Assembly (NCBI RefSeq): GCF_001476285.1
Contig: NZ_LDRU01000039.1
Location: 1 to 52,268 of the forward strand
From: Microbacterium testaceum
GTDB lineage: Bacteria; Actinomycetota; Actinomycetes; Actinomycetales; Microbacteriaceae
DNA: 52,268 nt
Reading direction: 5' to 3'
Below are positions 16,815 to 25,960 of this stretch, piece by piece. A program made the position numbers and the translations under genes. The notes under the pieces are model-generated. The model was not told the DNA's origin, did no database searches, and worked only from the letters and a program-made list of their open reading frames with translations. Within the stretch, counting starts at the first letter, position 1; every line of letters starts with the position of its first letter.

Positions 16815-17987
16815 GTGCGGTTCATAGTTGGTTTCAATAGAGATAGAGACGGGTACGAAGTTCCTGGTGCTCTCGCGGAAGAAGGGGTTCTCTCGACGCT
16901 CGTAACGGACTATTACCATGGGCGCTCAATTCCCCGCTTGGGGTGGCTATCGCATCGCAAATCATCTCTGATACCCGCCTCCCATGTGCGGCCCGTCCCC
17001 GGGGCGCTCATCCCGCAGCTAAGATACGAAGCTACGAAGCGCCTTGGTTTGCGAAGTGCATTTCCGTCCCATGTCGTTGACGATCGACTCGCGAAAGTTC
17101 TCGCGTGTGAGTCCGCTCAACGTCCAGAAGATGGCTTGTTGATCTACTCAAACTATGCATGGCGTGCGTTCCGCCAAGCGGCCACTAAAACTCGAATTCT
17201 GTTCCAGTATCACCCCAACGTGCACGTTATTTCGGAGGCCATGGGTCTCGATGAACTGGGTGATCGTGAGAATTGGCAGCGTGAACTTGAAGAGGTCGAT
17301 GACAAGCGCAAGCTGAAAGAAGGGGTAGAGGTCGAATTCGCCACAGGTGCGATCTGTGCCTCGACTTTCACTGCTCGCGGGCTCGTTATGTCGGGTATCC
17401 CCGTGGAGCGAATCCGTGTCGTTCCCTACGGCTGCCCTTCGCCCCCCGCAGTGGTCAGTCAGCAGCGTGACCGCGTCTTCCTCTTCGTCGGGCAGGGGGT
17501 TCAGCGTAAGGGGCTTCATCTTCTGGCGGAGGCTTGGAGAAGGCTTCAGCCGCCCGGATGGAAGATGCGAGTGGTCGCTTCAAGAATGGATCCTCTTATT
17601 GCTCAAACCCTTCACGGGTTGCCATCTGTGACTGTCAGTGGACCTGTGTCTCACGCCGAGCTGGGCGACCTATATGACTCGGCTTCTGCGCTCGTCCTGC
17701 CCAGTCTTGTCGAAGGTTTCGGGCTCGTTCTAGGTGAAGCATTGGCTAGGGGCTGCTCGCTGATCGGGACAACAAACACGGGTCTGCCAGACCTAGCGCT
17801 CTCCAGCCCGGTGGGCCAGGTGATCCAGCCCGGCAGCATTGCAGAGCTGATGGCCGCGATGGAATCGCATATTGCTGCCTTCGAGGATGGGCAGGTGGAT
17901 CCACACGCGAACAGTCGGATGGCGGCGTGGCGTTCATGGCGCGAGTTCCGGGTCGGTATCCGGGATGCACTGAACAAGCTCACTTAG
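16815..17987 (+). CDS. Glycosyltransferase, GT4 family
   Basis: The 390-residue protein has the GT-B layout with V-F-L-F-V-G-Q-G-V-Q-R-K-G near residue 225 and the canonical motif E-G-F-G-L-V-L-G-E-A near 305-314. A charged helical stretch in the N-terminal half (R-E-N-W-Q-R-E-L-E-E-V-D-D-K-R-K near 155-170) is longer than usual. GTG at 16815 is chosen because AGAAGG ends 5 bases before it; GTG at 16809 would overlap that site. Codon use here is more AT-rich than in genes outside the locus, in keeping with transfer. Donor and linkage unknown. Confidence 0.82.
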   Translation: MRFIVGFNRDRDGYEVPGALAEEGVLSTLVTDYYHGRSIPRLGWLSHRKSSLIPASHVRPVPGALIPQLRYEATKRLGLRSAFPSHVVDDRLAKVLACESAQRPEDGLLIYSNYAWRAFRQAATKTRILFQYHPNVHVISEAMGLDELGDRENWQRELEEVDDKRKLKEGVEVEFATGAICASTFTARGLVMSGIPVERIRVVPYGCPSPPAVVSQQRDRVFLFVGQGVQRKGLHLLAEAWRRLQPPGWKMRVVASRMDPLIAQTLHGLPSVTVSGPVSHAELGDLYDSASALVLPSLVEGFGLVLGEALARGCSLIGTTNTGLPDLALSSPVGQVIQPGSIAELMAAMESHIAAFEDGQVDPHANSRMAAWRSWREFRVGIRDALNKLT

Positions 17988-18193
17988 GCACGTTGGTGCC
18001 GCGCGGCGCGACGCGATGCGTCGGGTTCGAACTCGGTAGCAGGGATTCAATGGTTGGATCCGATGCGATTTGACGTACAAGAGAGTAGGCCGCCTGCCAG
18101 TTCCAACGAAGCCTTCGCATCGCTTAGCAAACGTCCTATGTTTGCGGTGAACGTCCGCGATCGGATCGAAAAGGCTGCTGTGGCGCGCGACTG

Positions 18194-19291
18194 CTACCGC
18201 AACAGTCGCCGGACGCCGGATCGAAAGTTCTGAACCATCGCCTGGATCGTGGGCGGGTCGGGCCATGCGTCATCGGCAGGCGCGAGAGCCCCGGACGCAC
18301 CTCGATCCATGGCATCGGCGAATGCGCTCACATCATTGGCGGCGACATGCATGTGCACACCTTTCGTGAGGTACTCGACCTCGGGGGCGTGCCACGGCCA
18401 CTCGGTCGTGATGAGAGGAGTGCGAGACGCCAGACAATCAACGGCGATGAGCCCGATACGGCCCGGGTTGACGACCGCCTCCGCGCCGAGGAGGACCGCG
18501 GCTTTGTCCGCCGTGCCGCCGTAGCCGAGCAGCGTGACCTGGCCGCGGGCTGCTGCCGGACCTAAAATCCCAGATTGCTCGCCGGTCCCCAGCACTACGA
18601 GATGCACGTCGCTATTGCGACCGTGGAGGACATCGAGGGCGCGAGCGAGGAAGGTGATGCGTTTGCTCTCGTCGAGACCACCGACGTAGGCGAGGTATCG
18701 TCCGTCGGGAACGCCGCGGGCATGCAGTGATGCGCGCGCAAGGGTGGCGCTCTGGTGCGTGAGCTCACTTTCGAGGTCCGCGGAATCGATGCTATTCATG
18801 ACCGTCGTGATGCGGCTGCTCTCAACTCCGACCCGTCGCGCGAACTCTGCCCCGCCCGGCATGTAGGCGAAGACATGGCGGGCGCGGCGCAACTGCCACC
18901 GTTCGATGGCCCCGTCGATGACGTTCAAGGGAGATGTGTAGGGCGCAATATGCCCCCATACGCCCACCCGCCGGCTTCCGCGGTACGCGATCGCTGAGAC
19001 GGCATCCAGTGACGTCCCCTGATGCGGAACGATGACGGCATCCGCGTTGCGCCACAGCGAGCGAGAATACGTCAACGATAGGTGCCTCGAACCGATGTCG
19101 AGTCCCCTCGGTGTGACCGTCTCGAGCCAATCGGCCTGCGCGGCGTCGGCACGAGCTTCTTGCGCCCCCGTCGGGGTGCCGGCGATTACTCGCAGAGTGA
19201 CGCCATCAGCTTCCAGAGCACGAGAGAGCCCCTCGAAGAACGGCACTCGGTACTGCGGGACGTACGGCTGGACGATCGCGAGCTCACGCAT
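18194..19291 (-). CDS. Glycosyltransferase, GT4-like
   Basis: A 365-residue GT-B enzyme starting M-R-E-L-A-I-V-Q-P-Y-V-P-Q-Y-R-V-P-F-F, a first strand typical of transferases for polysaccharide side groups. It has Y-V-G-G-L-D-E-S-K-R near residue 205 and N-P-G-R-I-G-L-I-A-V-D near 285; the E-x7-E position reads R-x-x-x-x-x-x-D, an altered form. The start overlaps the end of the preceding gene by 8 bases, so the three minus-strand genes 20983-18194 form one operon. This trio looks more GC-rich than the wzx-wzy block, hinting at a different origin. Confidence 0.78.
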   Translation of the reverse strand: MRELAIVQPYVPQYRVPFFEGLSRALEADGVTLRVIAGTPTGAQEARADAAQADWLETVTPRGLDIGSRHLSLTYSRSLWRNADAVIVPHQGTSLDAVSAIAYRGSRRVGVWGHIAPYTSPLNVIDGAIERWQLRRARHVFAYMPGGAEFARRVGVESSRITTVMNSIDSADLESELTHQSATLARASLHARGVPDGRYLAYVGGLDESKRITFLARALDVLHGRNSDVHLVVLGTGEQSGILGPAAARGQVTLLGYGGTADKAAVLLGAEAVVNPGRIGLIAVDCLASRTPLITTEWPWHAPEVEYLTKGVHMHVAANDVSAFADAMDRGASGALAPADDAWPDPPTIQAMVQNFRSGVRRLLR

Positions 19292-20411
19292 GGCGCAGAC
19301 CCGCGCAAGCGAGTTCGTACTCGTGTTCGAGGGTCTCAGCCACGCCCGCAATGTCGAGCTCTTCTGCGATGTAGCGCCGCGCGCCTTCCCGGAGTTCGTG
19401 GCGGCGAGAGGGAGACGAGTAGATCGATTGGACCGCATCGGCGAGGCCGGCGGGGGAGCCGTCGGTGACGAGTGCGGCACCGTAGCGCTCGCACTCCGGT
19501 GCGATGCCGAGGGACGACGTCGTTACGACCGGGGTTCCGGCGGAGAATGCCTCGAGGATAGACATGGGGAAGACCTCGTTCACGGCAGGCAAGACGTACA
19601 CGCGTGCTGCGGCTAGGGCTTTCGCCGTCTCACTCGGGGCGAGTGCGCCCTCCCACACTAGGCGGTCGCCCATCCCTGCCTCCGAGATCGCCCTCGTTAC
19701 CGCGGCACCCTCGCCCTCATCCGGGCCGAAGAGGCGAAACGTCGTCGTCGGTAGTCGTTCGGAGAGCATTCGTGCCATCTCGATGAAGGCGAGTGGGCGC
19801 TTGCGCTCGTGCAGCCTGGCGAGGAAGAGCACCTCGTCCGGACGCCCCTCGGCTGTGGGCAAGGGCTGGGGGTCGACGCCATTCGGAATCGACACGACGC
19901 GTCGTGCCGACGCCAGAGCGGCGAGTTCAGAGCGTTCCGCGTCGGTCAAAACCAACCATGTGCGGGCATTGCGCAACGCCCGGCGCGTCGCGATGGCATC
20001 AAGCGCCCTCGCGAGGGGACGACTTGACGCATCCACCATGCCGTGTGGCTGAACGACGTACGGGAGCCGCATCATGTCCGCGTGTAGCGCGGCCGGAAGG
20101 GTGGTCAGGTCTCGCGCGAGATGGATGTGGGCGACGTCCGTGCGCTCGAGGTCACTACGCAGGGCACGTTGCAATCCAGTGGGCCACAGCGTCGCAAACC
20201 CTCCGAAAGGCGCGAGACGACGCACGGGGAAGGTGCGCAGGCGGTAGCCGTCTTGTGGCATGTCTACGCACTCGGCCCGCGGTGTTCCGGCGTACACGGT
20301 GACCGCGTGGCCCTGTCGCGCGAGCGCCTCGGCCTGCGCGAACGCAACCCGGGTGGGTCCGCCGAACGCGCCGTTGGCGGACGCGTACGTCACGACATGC
20401 GCGATCCTCAC
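19284..20411 (-). CDS. Glycosyltransferase, GT4 family
   Basis: The 375-residue protein begins M-R-I-A-H-V-V-T-Y-A-S-A-N-G-A-F-G-G-P-T with the GT4 acceptor-side glycine loop. It carries I-P-N-G-V-D near 185, L-F-L-A-R-L-H-E-R-K-R near 200, and the donor motif E-V-F-P-M-S-I-L-E-A-F near 290-300. The GTG start at 20411 overlaps the stop of the acetyltransferase gene as GTGA, showing translational coupling. It should extend the repeat unit. Specificity cannot be told from sequence. Confidence 0.84.
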   Translation of the reverse strand: MRIAHVVTYASANGAFGGPTRVAFAQAEALARQGHAVTVYAGTPRAECVDMPQDGYRLRTFPVRRLAPFGGFATLWPTGLQRALRSDLERTDVAHIHLARDLTTLPAALHADMMRLPYVVQPHGMVDASSRPLARALDAIATRRALRNARTWLVLTDAERSELAALASARRVVSIPNGVDPQPLPTAEGRPDEVLFLARLHERKRPLAFIEMARMLSERLPTTTFRLFGPDEGEGAAVTRAISEAGMGDRLVWEGALAPSETAKALAAARVYVLPAVNEVFPMSILEAFSAGTPVVTTSSLGIAPECERYGAALVTDGSPAGLADAVQSIYSSPSRRHELREGARRYIAEELDIAGVAETLEHEYELACAGLRHA

Positions 20412-20983
20412 CGTGGCACCGCAGACGTCGGGAAGCGCGATGCCACGAACTTCACGGGGTTTCCGCCCCAGACCTCCCCGGCGGGGATGACGCAGCCATC
20501 GACGAGGCTCATGGGCCGCAACAACGCGCTCCGGCCGATGTGGCTCCCCCCGAGCACGACGCACCGAGATGTCACCCACACCCCGTCGTCGATGCGGATG
20601 GGGCGCGTGATGAGGGCCATGTCGCGGCGGTGCGCGTGACTGCCTGTGGTGAGAAACGCCTCTTGAGAGAGCACGACATCGTGGCCGACATAGACGTGAT
20701 CTTGATTGTGAAACCAGACCCCCTCGCCGATCCACGAGCGGTCACCGATGTGGAGCTTCCAAGGAAGCTTCACGCGGGTGCGCGGACGGAAGATCACGCC
20801 TGGACCGATTTCTGCCCCGAAGGCTCGCAGCACGTGTATGCGCAGGCGTGAGCTGATTTGCCATGGATTCGTTATGAATATCAGCTCGCAAATCGCCCAT
20901 AAATACACCCGCCAAGCCGGGCGATCCCAGGCGGCCCGCTCACCGGGGGCCTTCGAAAGATCGATCACCGGAATGTCGCTCAC
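20408..20983 (-). CDS. WcaF-like sugar O-acetyltransferase (hexapeptide-repeat family)
   Basis: The 191-residue protein has an N-terminal helical part with W-R-V-Y-L-W-A-I-C-E-L and then a left-handed beta-helix of hexapeptide repeats (about residues 70-180: I-G-P-G-V-I, W-I-G-E-G-V, I-D-D-G-V-W, I-G-R-S-A-L). The acceptor-side His is in T-G-S-H-A-H near residue 115. It matches the colanic-acid acetyltransferase WcaF group, which uses acetyl-CoA to O-acetylate a sugar of the repeat unit. GTG at 20983 follows GAGAGGGA. It is first in the minus-strand trio and divergent from the WcaI-like gene over 55 bases. Confidence 0.82.
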   Translation of the reverse strand: MSDIPVIDLSKAPGERAAWDRPAWRVYLWAICELIFITNPWQISSRLRIHVLRAFGAEIGPGVIFRPRTRVKLPWKLHIGDRSWIGEGVWFHNQDHVYVGHDVVLSQEAFLTTGSHAHRRDMALITRPIRIDDGVWVTSRCVVLGGSHIGRSALLRPMSLVDGCVIPAGEVWGGNPVKFVASRFPTSAVPR

Positions 20984-21038
20984 GGTGGTCCCTCTCTTGT
21001 AACTGTCTCGTAACGGTGGCGGAGGTATTCTCAGTCCC

Positions 21039-22292
21039 GTGCAACCTCCGCGAACGCTCATCTTCGGGCTGAACTACCCCCCGGAGACTACGGGAATTTC
21101 CCCGTACACCGGCGCCATGGCTGAGGGTCTGACGCGGCAGGGACACGAGGTCCGAGCGGTGGTGGCGCACCCTCATTATCCGGACTGGAAGATCACGGCA
21201 GGTTACGGGCAGTGGTCGTACAGCGAACGGATTCAGGGTGTCGACGTGCACCGCGTACGGCACTTTGTTCCGGAGCGGCCCTCGTCATTGCCCAGGGCCC
21301 TCTCCGAAGCCACATTTGGAATCCGACAGGTTTTCGCCCGATGGGGGCAGCCGTCGGCGATCGTCGCGATTTCGCCCGCTCTGATTTCTTCCGCCATCGT
21401 TCGCGCTCGCTCGCTGTTGTCGCATCGCGAAACCCCCTTCGTCGTGTGGGTGCAAGATCTCTACGGCATCGGTATGACGGAGATCGGCCGGGGCGGAGGA
21501 GTGTCAGGACGCGTGATTCGGGGGCTCGAGCGCTGGCTGCTGCGCTCGGCCACCATGGTGGTCGTCATCCATGACCGGTTCGCTGACCGCGTGCACGCTG
21601 ATTTCGGTGTCGCGCTGGAGCGCATCGCCGTGATCCGAAACTGGACGCATCTGGCACCTCTTGCCGTCGTCGACGTCGCGGCCGTGCGGGCATCGCACGG
21701 TTGGGGTGACGATGAGACCGTCGTTGTCCACACCGGCAACATGGGCACCAAGCAAGGGCTCCACCACGTTGTTGACGCGGGCCGGCTTGCCCATCGACGT
21801 GGCGAACGGGTGCGCTTCGTGCTCGTCGGTAATGGTGCCCAGCGGGATGAGCTCATCGAGCGAATCGCGCAGGAACCCACGACGACCGAGCTTCTGCCGC
21901 CGCTTGATGACGCTGCTTTCGCCGCGATCCTGCAGTCTGCCGACATGTTGTTGGTGAACGAGCTGCCAGGCGTTGCTGAAATGTGCGTGCCGAGCAAGTT
22001 GACGTCGTATTTCACGTCCGGTCGACCGGTTCTCGCGGCCACCGATGCACTGGGCATCACCGCCCAAGAAGTGCACAACGCCGACGCCGGGATGATCGTT
22101 GCCGCGGGCGATCCCGAAGCCCTTCTGGACGGCGCAATCGCCCTGGCTGCAGACCCCGCAGAGGGGCTCCGGATGGGCGAGAACGGCAAACGTTACAAAG
22201 AGACCGTCCTGAACGAAACATTCGCTATCGAGCGATTCGATAGTCTGCTCGCGGATCTGACCGCCGAAGCCGCCGTGAAGACTCCTGTTTGA
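21039..22292 (+). CDS. WcaI-like glycosyltransferase (GT4, colanic-acid type)
   Basis: The 417-residue protein opens with [19 protein letters not shown], the hallmark of colanic-acid WcaI-type transferases, which in E. coli are thought to add fucose. It has V-V-W-V-Q-D-L-Y near 135, [13 protein letters not shown] near 230, and [14 protein letters not shown] near 320. It directly precedes gmd and fcl, so a fucosyltransferase role is a reasonable inference. The GTG start is tentative; GGAGG is 13 bases upstream. Confidence 0.82.
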   Translation: MQPPRTLIFGLNYPPETTGISPYTGAMAEGLTRQGHEVRAVVAHPHYPDWKITAGYGQWSYSERIQGVDVHRVRHFVPERPSSLPRALSEATFGIRQVFARWGQPSAIVAISPALISSAIVRARSLLSHRETPFVVWVQDLYGIGMTEIGRGGGVSGRVIRGLERWLLRSATMVVVIHDRFADRVHADFGVALERIAVIRNWTHLAPLAVVDVAAVRASHGWGDDETVVVHTGNMGTKQGLHHVVDAGRLAHRRGERVRFVLVGNGAQRDELIERIAQEPTTTELLPPLDDAAFAAILQSADMLLVNELPGVAEMCVPSKLTSYFTSGRPVLAATDALGITAQEVHNADAGMIVAAGDPEALLDGAIALAADPAEGLRMGENGKRYKETVLNETFAIERFDSLLADLTAEAAVKTPV

Positions 22293-22326
22293 CTCTCTTT
22301 CTCGCTTCCCGAACGGCGGAAACAAC

Positions 22327-23376
22327 GTGGCAAAACGCGCCCTGATTACAGGCATCACCGGTCAAGACGGTTCCTACCTGGCCGAACTTCTTCTCGCGAA
22401 GGGATATGAGGTGCACGGCGTCATTCGCCGTGCCTCGACCTTCAACACCAGTCGAATCGACCACCTCTACGTCGATCCGCACGACCCCGAAGCCAAGCTC
22501 TTCCTGCATTACGGCGACCTTTCCGATGGCGCGCGGCTCGTCACGCTGATGTCGGAGATCAACCCCGATGAGGTCTACAACCTCGCCGCGCAGTCGCACG
22601 TGCGTGTCTCGTTCGATGAGCCCGAGCACACGGCCGACACGACGGGTACCGGGACGATCCGCCTCCTCGAGGCCGTCCGCCTGTCGGGAATCGACACGAA
22701 GTACTACCAGGCCTCGACCTCGGAGCTCTACGGTGCGACGCCGCCTCCGCAGAACGAGGAGACGCCGTTCTACCCGCGCTCTCCCTACGCGGCCGCCAAG
22801 CTCTACAGCTACTGGATCACCAAGAACTACCGCGAGGCATACGACATGTTCGCGGTGAACGGCATCCTGTTCAATCACGAATCGCCCCGTCGTGGTGAGA
22901 CCTTCGTCACGCGCAAGATCACGCGTGCTGTTGCCCGCATCAAGGCGGGTCTGCAGAACGACCTCTACCTCGGCAACCTCGACTCAATCCGCGACTGGGG
23001 CTACGCCGCCGAATACGTCGAAGGCATGTGGCGCATTCTGCAGGCCGACACTCCGGAAGACTTCGTGCTCGCCACGGGCGTGGGCTACACCATCCGCGAG
23101 TTCCTCGAGACGTCCTTCGGACACGTGGGCCTCGACTGGCAGGAATTCGTCAAGTTCGACGAGCGCTACCTCCGGCCGACCGAGGTCGACGCTCTGATCG
23201 GCGACCCCACCAAGGCGGCCGACAAGCTCGGCTGGGTGCCTTCGGTACGCGGTGACGAACTCGCGAGGATCATGGTCGACGCCGACATCACCGCCCTCGA
23301 GAAAGGCCCCGAGTGGATCGACACGGTGTCGCTCCCGACGTGGAGCAACGCGGAGCTGTTGGGGGCGCGTGCGTGA
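22327..23376 (+). CDS. gmd: GDP-mannose 4,6-dehydratase
   Basis: The 349-residue protein is full length for Gmd. It has the NADP-binding G-I-T-G-Q-D-G at 9-15, the S-T-S-E active-site string at 130-133, Y154-x3-K158 (Y-A-A-A-K), and [10 protein letters not shown]. It converts GDP-D-mannose to GDP-4-keto-6-deoxymannose in the cytoplasm, the first step to GDP-L-fucose. Its stop overlaps the start of fcl as GTGA. The GTG start at 22327 has a weak purine-rich upstream stretch. The codon pattern is highly GC-biased, unlike the wzx-wzy block. Confidence 0.96.
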   Translation: MAKRALITGITGQDGSYLAELLLAKGYEVHGVIRRASTFNTSRIDHLYVDPHDPEAKLFLHYGDLSDGARLVTLMSEINPDEVYNLAAQSHVRVSFDEPEHTADTTGTGTIRLLEAVRLSGIDTKYYQASTSELYGATPPPQNEETPFYPRSPYAAAKLYSYWITKNYREAYDMFAVNGILFNHESPRRGETFVTRKITRAVARIKAGLQNDLYLGNLDSIRDWGYAAEYVEGMWRILQADTPEDFVLATGVGYTIREFLETSFGHVGLDWQEFVKFDERYLRPTEVDALIGDPTKAADKLGWVPSVRGDELARIMVDADITALEKGPEWIDTVSLPTWSNAELLGARA

Positions 23377-24356
23377 GTACCGCTGTTGACGGCGTGAGCT
23401 ACACCCCGCACGAACTGGACCGCGATGCGACGTTCTACGTCGCCGGACACCGGGGACTCGTGGGGTCGGCGATCGTTCGACGGCTCGAGGCGGCGGGCTT
23501 CGACAACATTGTCGGGAAGACCTCGGCGGAACTCGATCTGAAAGACCGCGACGCCGTCTTCGCCTACGTCGGAGAGATCAAGCCGAAGTACCTCGTGTTG
23601 GCTGCGGCGAAGGTCGGTGGCATCCTGGCGAATTCGACCTACCCGGTCGATTTCCTCAGCGACAACATGCGCATTCAGGTCAACGTGCTCGACGCGGCTC
23701 TCGCAAATGACGTGGAGCGGGTGCTGTTCCTCGGGTCGTCGTGCATTTACCCGAAGTTCGCGGAGCAACCCATCCGTGAGGACTCGCTCCTTACGGGCCA
23801 CCTCGAGCCGACGAACGACGCGTACGCGATCGCCAAGATCGCCGGCATCCTGCAGACCCAGGCGGTGCGCCGCCAGTACGGTCTGCCGTGGATCAGCGCG
23901 ATGCCGACGAACCTCTACGGGCCGAATGACAACTTCTCGCCGCAGGGCTCGCACGTGCTCCCGGCGCTGATCCGTCGCTACGACGAGGCGGCGCAGGCAG
24001 GGGCGGCGAGCGTCACCAACTGGGGCACGGGAACGCCGCGACGCGAGTTCCTGCACGCCGACGACATGGCCGACGCGTGTCTGCACCTGCTCGAGCACTA
24101 CGACGGACCCGACCAGGTCAACGTGGGCACGGGGTCGGACGTGACGATCCGCGAGATCGCCGAAACGATCGCGCGCGTGACCGGCTTCGAGGGCGAGACG
24201 GAGTGGGACACCTCCAAGCCCGACGGCACTCCGCAGAAGCTCCTCGACGTGTCGAAGCTGGCCGAGGCCGGCTGGACCGCGAAGATCTCGCTCGAAGAGG
24301 GTATGGAGCGCACCGTCGCCTGGTACCGCAACCATGTCGGCGCTCTGCGTCAGTAG
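23373..24356 (+). CDS. fcl: GDP-L-fucose synthase (GDP-4-keto-6-deoxymannose epimerase/reductase)
   Basis: The 327-residue SDR enzyme has the Rossmann motif G-H-R-G-L-V-G near residue 26, the S-S-C-I-Y-P-K segment, and Y-A-I-A-K carrying the catalytic Tyr/Lys. N-L-Y-G-P-N-D-N-F is the typical substrate loop. It performs C3/C5 epimerisation and NADPH reduction to GDP-L-fucose. It starts inside the gmd stop (GTGA). An N-terminal extension of about 15 residues precedes the usual family start. Together with Gmd it supplies fucose to the polysaccharide. Confidence 0.96.
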   Translation: MSTAVDGVSYTPHELDRDATFYVAGHRGLVGSAIVRRLEAAGFDNIVGKTSAELDLKDRDAVFAYVGEIKPKYLVLAAAKVGGILANSTYPVDFLSDNMRIQVNVLDAALANDVERVLFLGSSCIYPKFAEQPIREDSLLTGHLEPTNDAYAIAKIAGILQTQAVRRQYGLPWISAMPTNLYGPNDNFSPQGSHVLPALIRRYDEAAQAGAASVTNWGTGTPRREFLHADDMADACLHLLEHYDGPDQVNVGTGSDVTIREIAETIARVTGFEGETEWDTSKPDGTPQKLLDVSKLAEAGWTAKISLEEGMERTVAWYRNHVGALRQ

Positions 24357-24641
24357 GTGTTCCGGCACGTCGTTCTGTTCCGGGTCCGTGACGATGTCGC
24401 GGACCCGGACGTTTCAGTGGCCATCGCCGAGCTGCGGGCTGTGGGGGAGTGGCCCGGCATCCTCTCGTGGGATATCGCGCTGTCGCTGGATACGCGCAAA
24501 GGGCGCGTGATCGTCGAGGACGGGACGTTCGTCGACCGCGCGGCGTTCGAGGAATGGCGTGTGACCGAGGAGCACGTTCGCGTGAGAAAGCGAATGGCTG
24601 GGATTAGCGACTGGTGGGTGGGGGACTGGGAGCCGAACTGA
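24357..24641 (+). CDS. Dabb (stress-responsive alpha/beta barrel) domain protein
   Basis: The 94-residue protein begins M-F-R-H-V-V-L-F-R-V-R-D-D-V, the first strand of the Dabb fold, and has the closing F-E-E-W-R-V-T-E-E-H-V-R helix. Dabb proteins form dimeric ferredoxin-like barrels; most bacterial ones lack a defined role. Its GTG start abuts the fcl stop with no spacing, so it is transcribed with gmd-fcl. Whether it acts on the polysaccharide is unknown. Confidence 0.8.
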   Translation: MFRHVVLFRVRDDVADPDVSVAIAELRAVGEWPGILSWDIALSLDTRKGRVIVEDGTFVDRAAFEEWRVTEEHVRVRKRMAGISDWWVGDWEPN

Positions 24642-24716
24642 CGCGGCGGTGTCGTGGCATCCATCCTCCGTCGAACGGGATGATCGTCGCCGACCGTATT
24701 TCGGCGGCTGTCATTC

Positions 24717-25400
24717 TCAGGCCCGGGTGGTGTGGTCGTGGTCGTGGTCGGCTTGCCCTTCCAGGAGCATCCCCACGGAGGTGGCGCAGGCGTCGCCTCG
24801 CCATGCTTCGATGCCCTCGCGGATCGCGAATGCGGCGATGACAAGTCCGGCGATCGCGTCAGCCCACCACCACCCGAACAGACTGTTCGCGGCGAGCCCG
24901 ACGAGCACCGCGGCGGAGAGGTAGGTGCAGATCAGGGTCTGCTTCGAGTCGGCGATGGCGGTCGCCGATTGCAGCTCACGGCCTGCTCGACGCTCCGCCA
25001 GGGAGAGGAACGGCATGATGACCACGCTGAGCGCGGTGAGCGTGATGCCGACCGTGGAGTGCTGAGCGTCGATCCCTCCCGCGAGGGCGAGCACCGACGT
25101 GGCGGTGACGTAGGCGGCGAGGGCGAAGAACGCAAGGGCGATGACGCGTAGTGTGCCCGTCTCCCACCGCTCGGGATCGCGGCGCGTGAACTGCCAGGCG
25201 ACCGCTGCCGCCGAGACGACCTCGATGGTGGAGTCCAGGCCGAACCCGATCAAGGCTGTCGACGAGGAGACGGTGCCCGCCGCGATCGCCACAACGGCTT
25301 CGACGAGGTTGTAGGCGATCGTCGCCGTGACGATCAACCTGATGCGCCGTTCGAGGACGAGGCGGCGCTCGTGAGTGGGCCGAGGGACGGTGGTCGTCAT
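24717..25400 (-). CDS. Cation diffusion facilitator-type transporter
   Basis: The 227-residue membrane protein has about six helices. It starts T-T-T-V-P-R-P-T-H-E-R-R and contains the metal-site pattern G-F-G-L-D-S-T-I-E-V and D-S-K-Q-T in helices two and five, as in CDF-related exporters. The C-terminal tail D-H-D-H-D-H is a metal-binding stretch. It lacks the large cytoplasmic domain of classical CDFs, so it is a short variant. It is translated from an ATGA overlap with the metal sensor gene, giving a sensor-pump operon that should export a toxic divalent metal such as Cd, Zn or Co. Confidence 0.85.
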   Translation of the reverse strand: MTTTVPRPTHERRLVLERRIRLIVTATIAYNLVEAVVAIAAGTVSSSTALIGFGLDSTIEVVSAAAVAWQFTRRDPERWETGTLRVIALAFFALAAYVTATSVLALAGGIDAQHSTVGITLTALSVVIMPFLSLAERRAGRELQSATAIADSKQTLICTYLSAAVLVGLAANSLFGWWWADAIAGLVIAAFAIREGIEAWRGDACATSVGMLLEGQADHDHDHTTRA

Positions 25401-25741
25401 ACGCAGGTGCAGCTTTCCCCCGTGCAGCAGCCCGGCTCGACGACGAGCACAACGCGCATCAGCTCGTCGAGCACGGGCGCGAGGCGCGGGTCGGCGAGTC
25501 GGTACCAGGTGCGCCGCCCGTCCGGCACGGCCTCCACGAGTCCGCACCCGCGAAGGCACGCGAGCTGATTCGACATGACCTGCCGAGACACTCCGAGCGC
25601 GTCGGCCAGGTCGGACGGGTACGCCGGAGCCTCGCGCAGCGCCAGGAGGACGCCCGTGCGCGTCGAGTCGGAGAGCGCATGGCCGAGGCGGGACAACGCC
25701 GCGGTGTGCGTGACCGTGGCGGTGAGGGTCGCGGAGGACAT
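25397..25741 (-). CDS. CmtR-like ArsR/SmtB-family metal-sensing repressor
   Basis: The 114-residue winged-helix repressor has the HTH around residues 42-62 (Y-P-S-D-L-A-D-A-L-G-V-S-R-Q-V-M-S-N-Q-L). Cys62 and Cys66 (A-C-L-R-G-C-G-L) align with the Cd/Pb ligands Cys57 and Cys61 of mycobacterial CmtR. The tail has four more Cys (105, 106, 111, 113), so the third ligand and extra thiols are available. It should repress itself and the downstream exporter until metal binds. ATG at 25741 is followed upstream by an AT-rich dyad that is its probable operator. An upstream in-frame ATG at 25756 would overlap that operator. Confidence 0.85.
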   Translation of the reverse strand: MSSATLTATVTHTAALSRLGHALSDSTRTGVLLALREAPAYPSDLADALGVSRQVMSNQLACLRGCGLVEAVPDGRRTWYRLADPRLAPVLDELMRVVLVVEPGCCTGESCTCV

Positions 25742-25749
25742 GCACCGAT

Positions 25750-25785
25750 AGTACATGAATTGATGAATTAAGAAATCAATGTACT
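25750..25785. promoter_or_regulatory. Candidate operator of the CmtR-like repressor
   Basis: AGTACAT (25750-25756) and ATGTACT (25779-25785) form an inverted repeat around an AT-rich centre with TTGAT and ATCAA half-sites (25760-25764 and 25775-25779). AT-rich dyads of this kind are usual for ArsR/SmtB proteins. It lies 8 bases upstream of the repressor start and is the only AT-rich patch nearby. Confidence 0.55.
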
Positions 25786-25905
25786 GTCGTGGTGCTGCGG
25801 GAATCACTCTCGCGGGAGACTGCATCGCGCCGCCGGCCGTGAGGGCCGTCGCGCAGAATGCCCGCGAGGCGCCGGGCTTGAGGGCGATGCCCGGAGAAAT
25901 GAGAC

Positions 25906-25940
25906 GAGGCCCGGTCGGAAAAACTTCCGAACCGGACCTC
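25906..25940 (-). terminator. Terminator downstream of tRNA-Arg
   Basis: A 15-base GC-rich arm at 25906-25920 pairs with 25925-25940 with one bulge and one mismatch around a short AAAC loop. It lies 20 bases past the tRNA 3' end in the tRNA's direction. Confidence 0.65.
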
Positions 25941-25960
25941 ATTACTGTCTCAACACAGTG

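Noticed and set aside
18063..18233. A 56-codon plus-strand frame starting M-R-F-D-V-Q-E-S in the 206-base gap between convergent glycosyltransferases
   Set aside because: It has no ribosome site, runs 40 bases into the reverse glycosyltransferase gene, and resembles nothing I know. The gap otherwise holds nothing clear.
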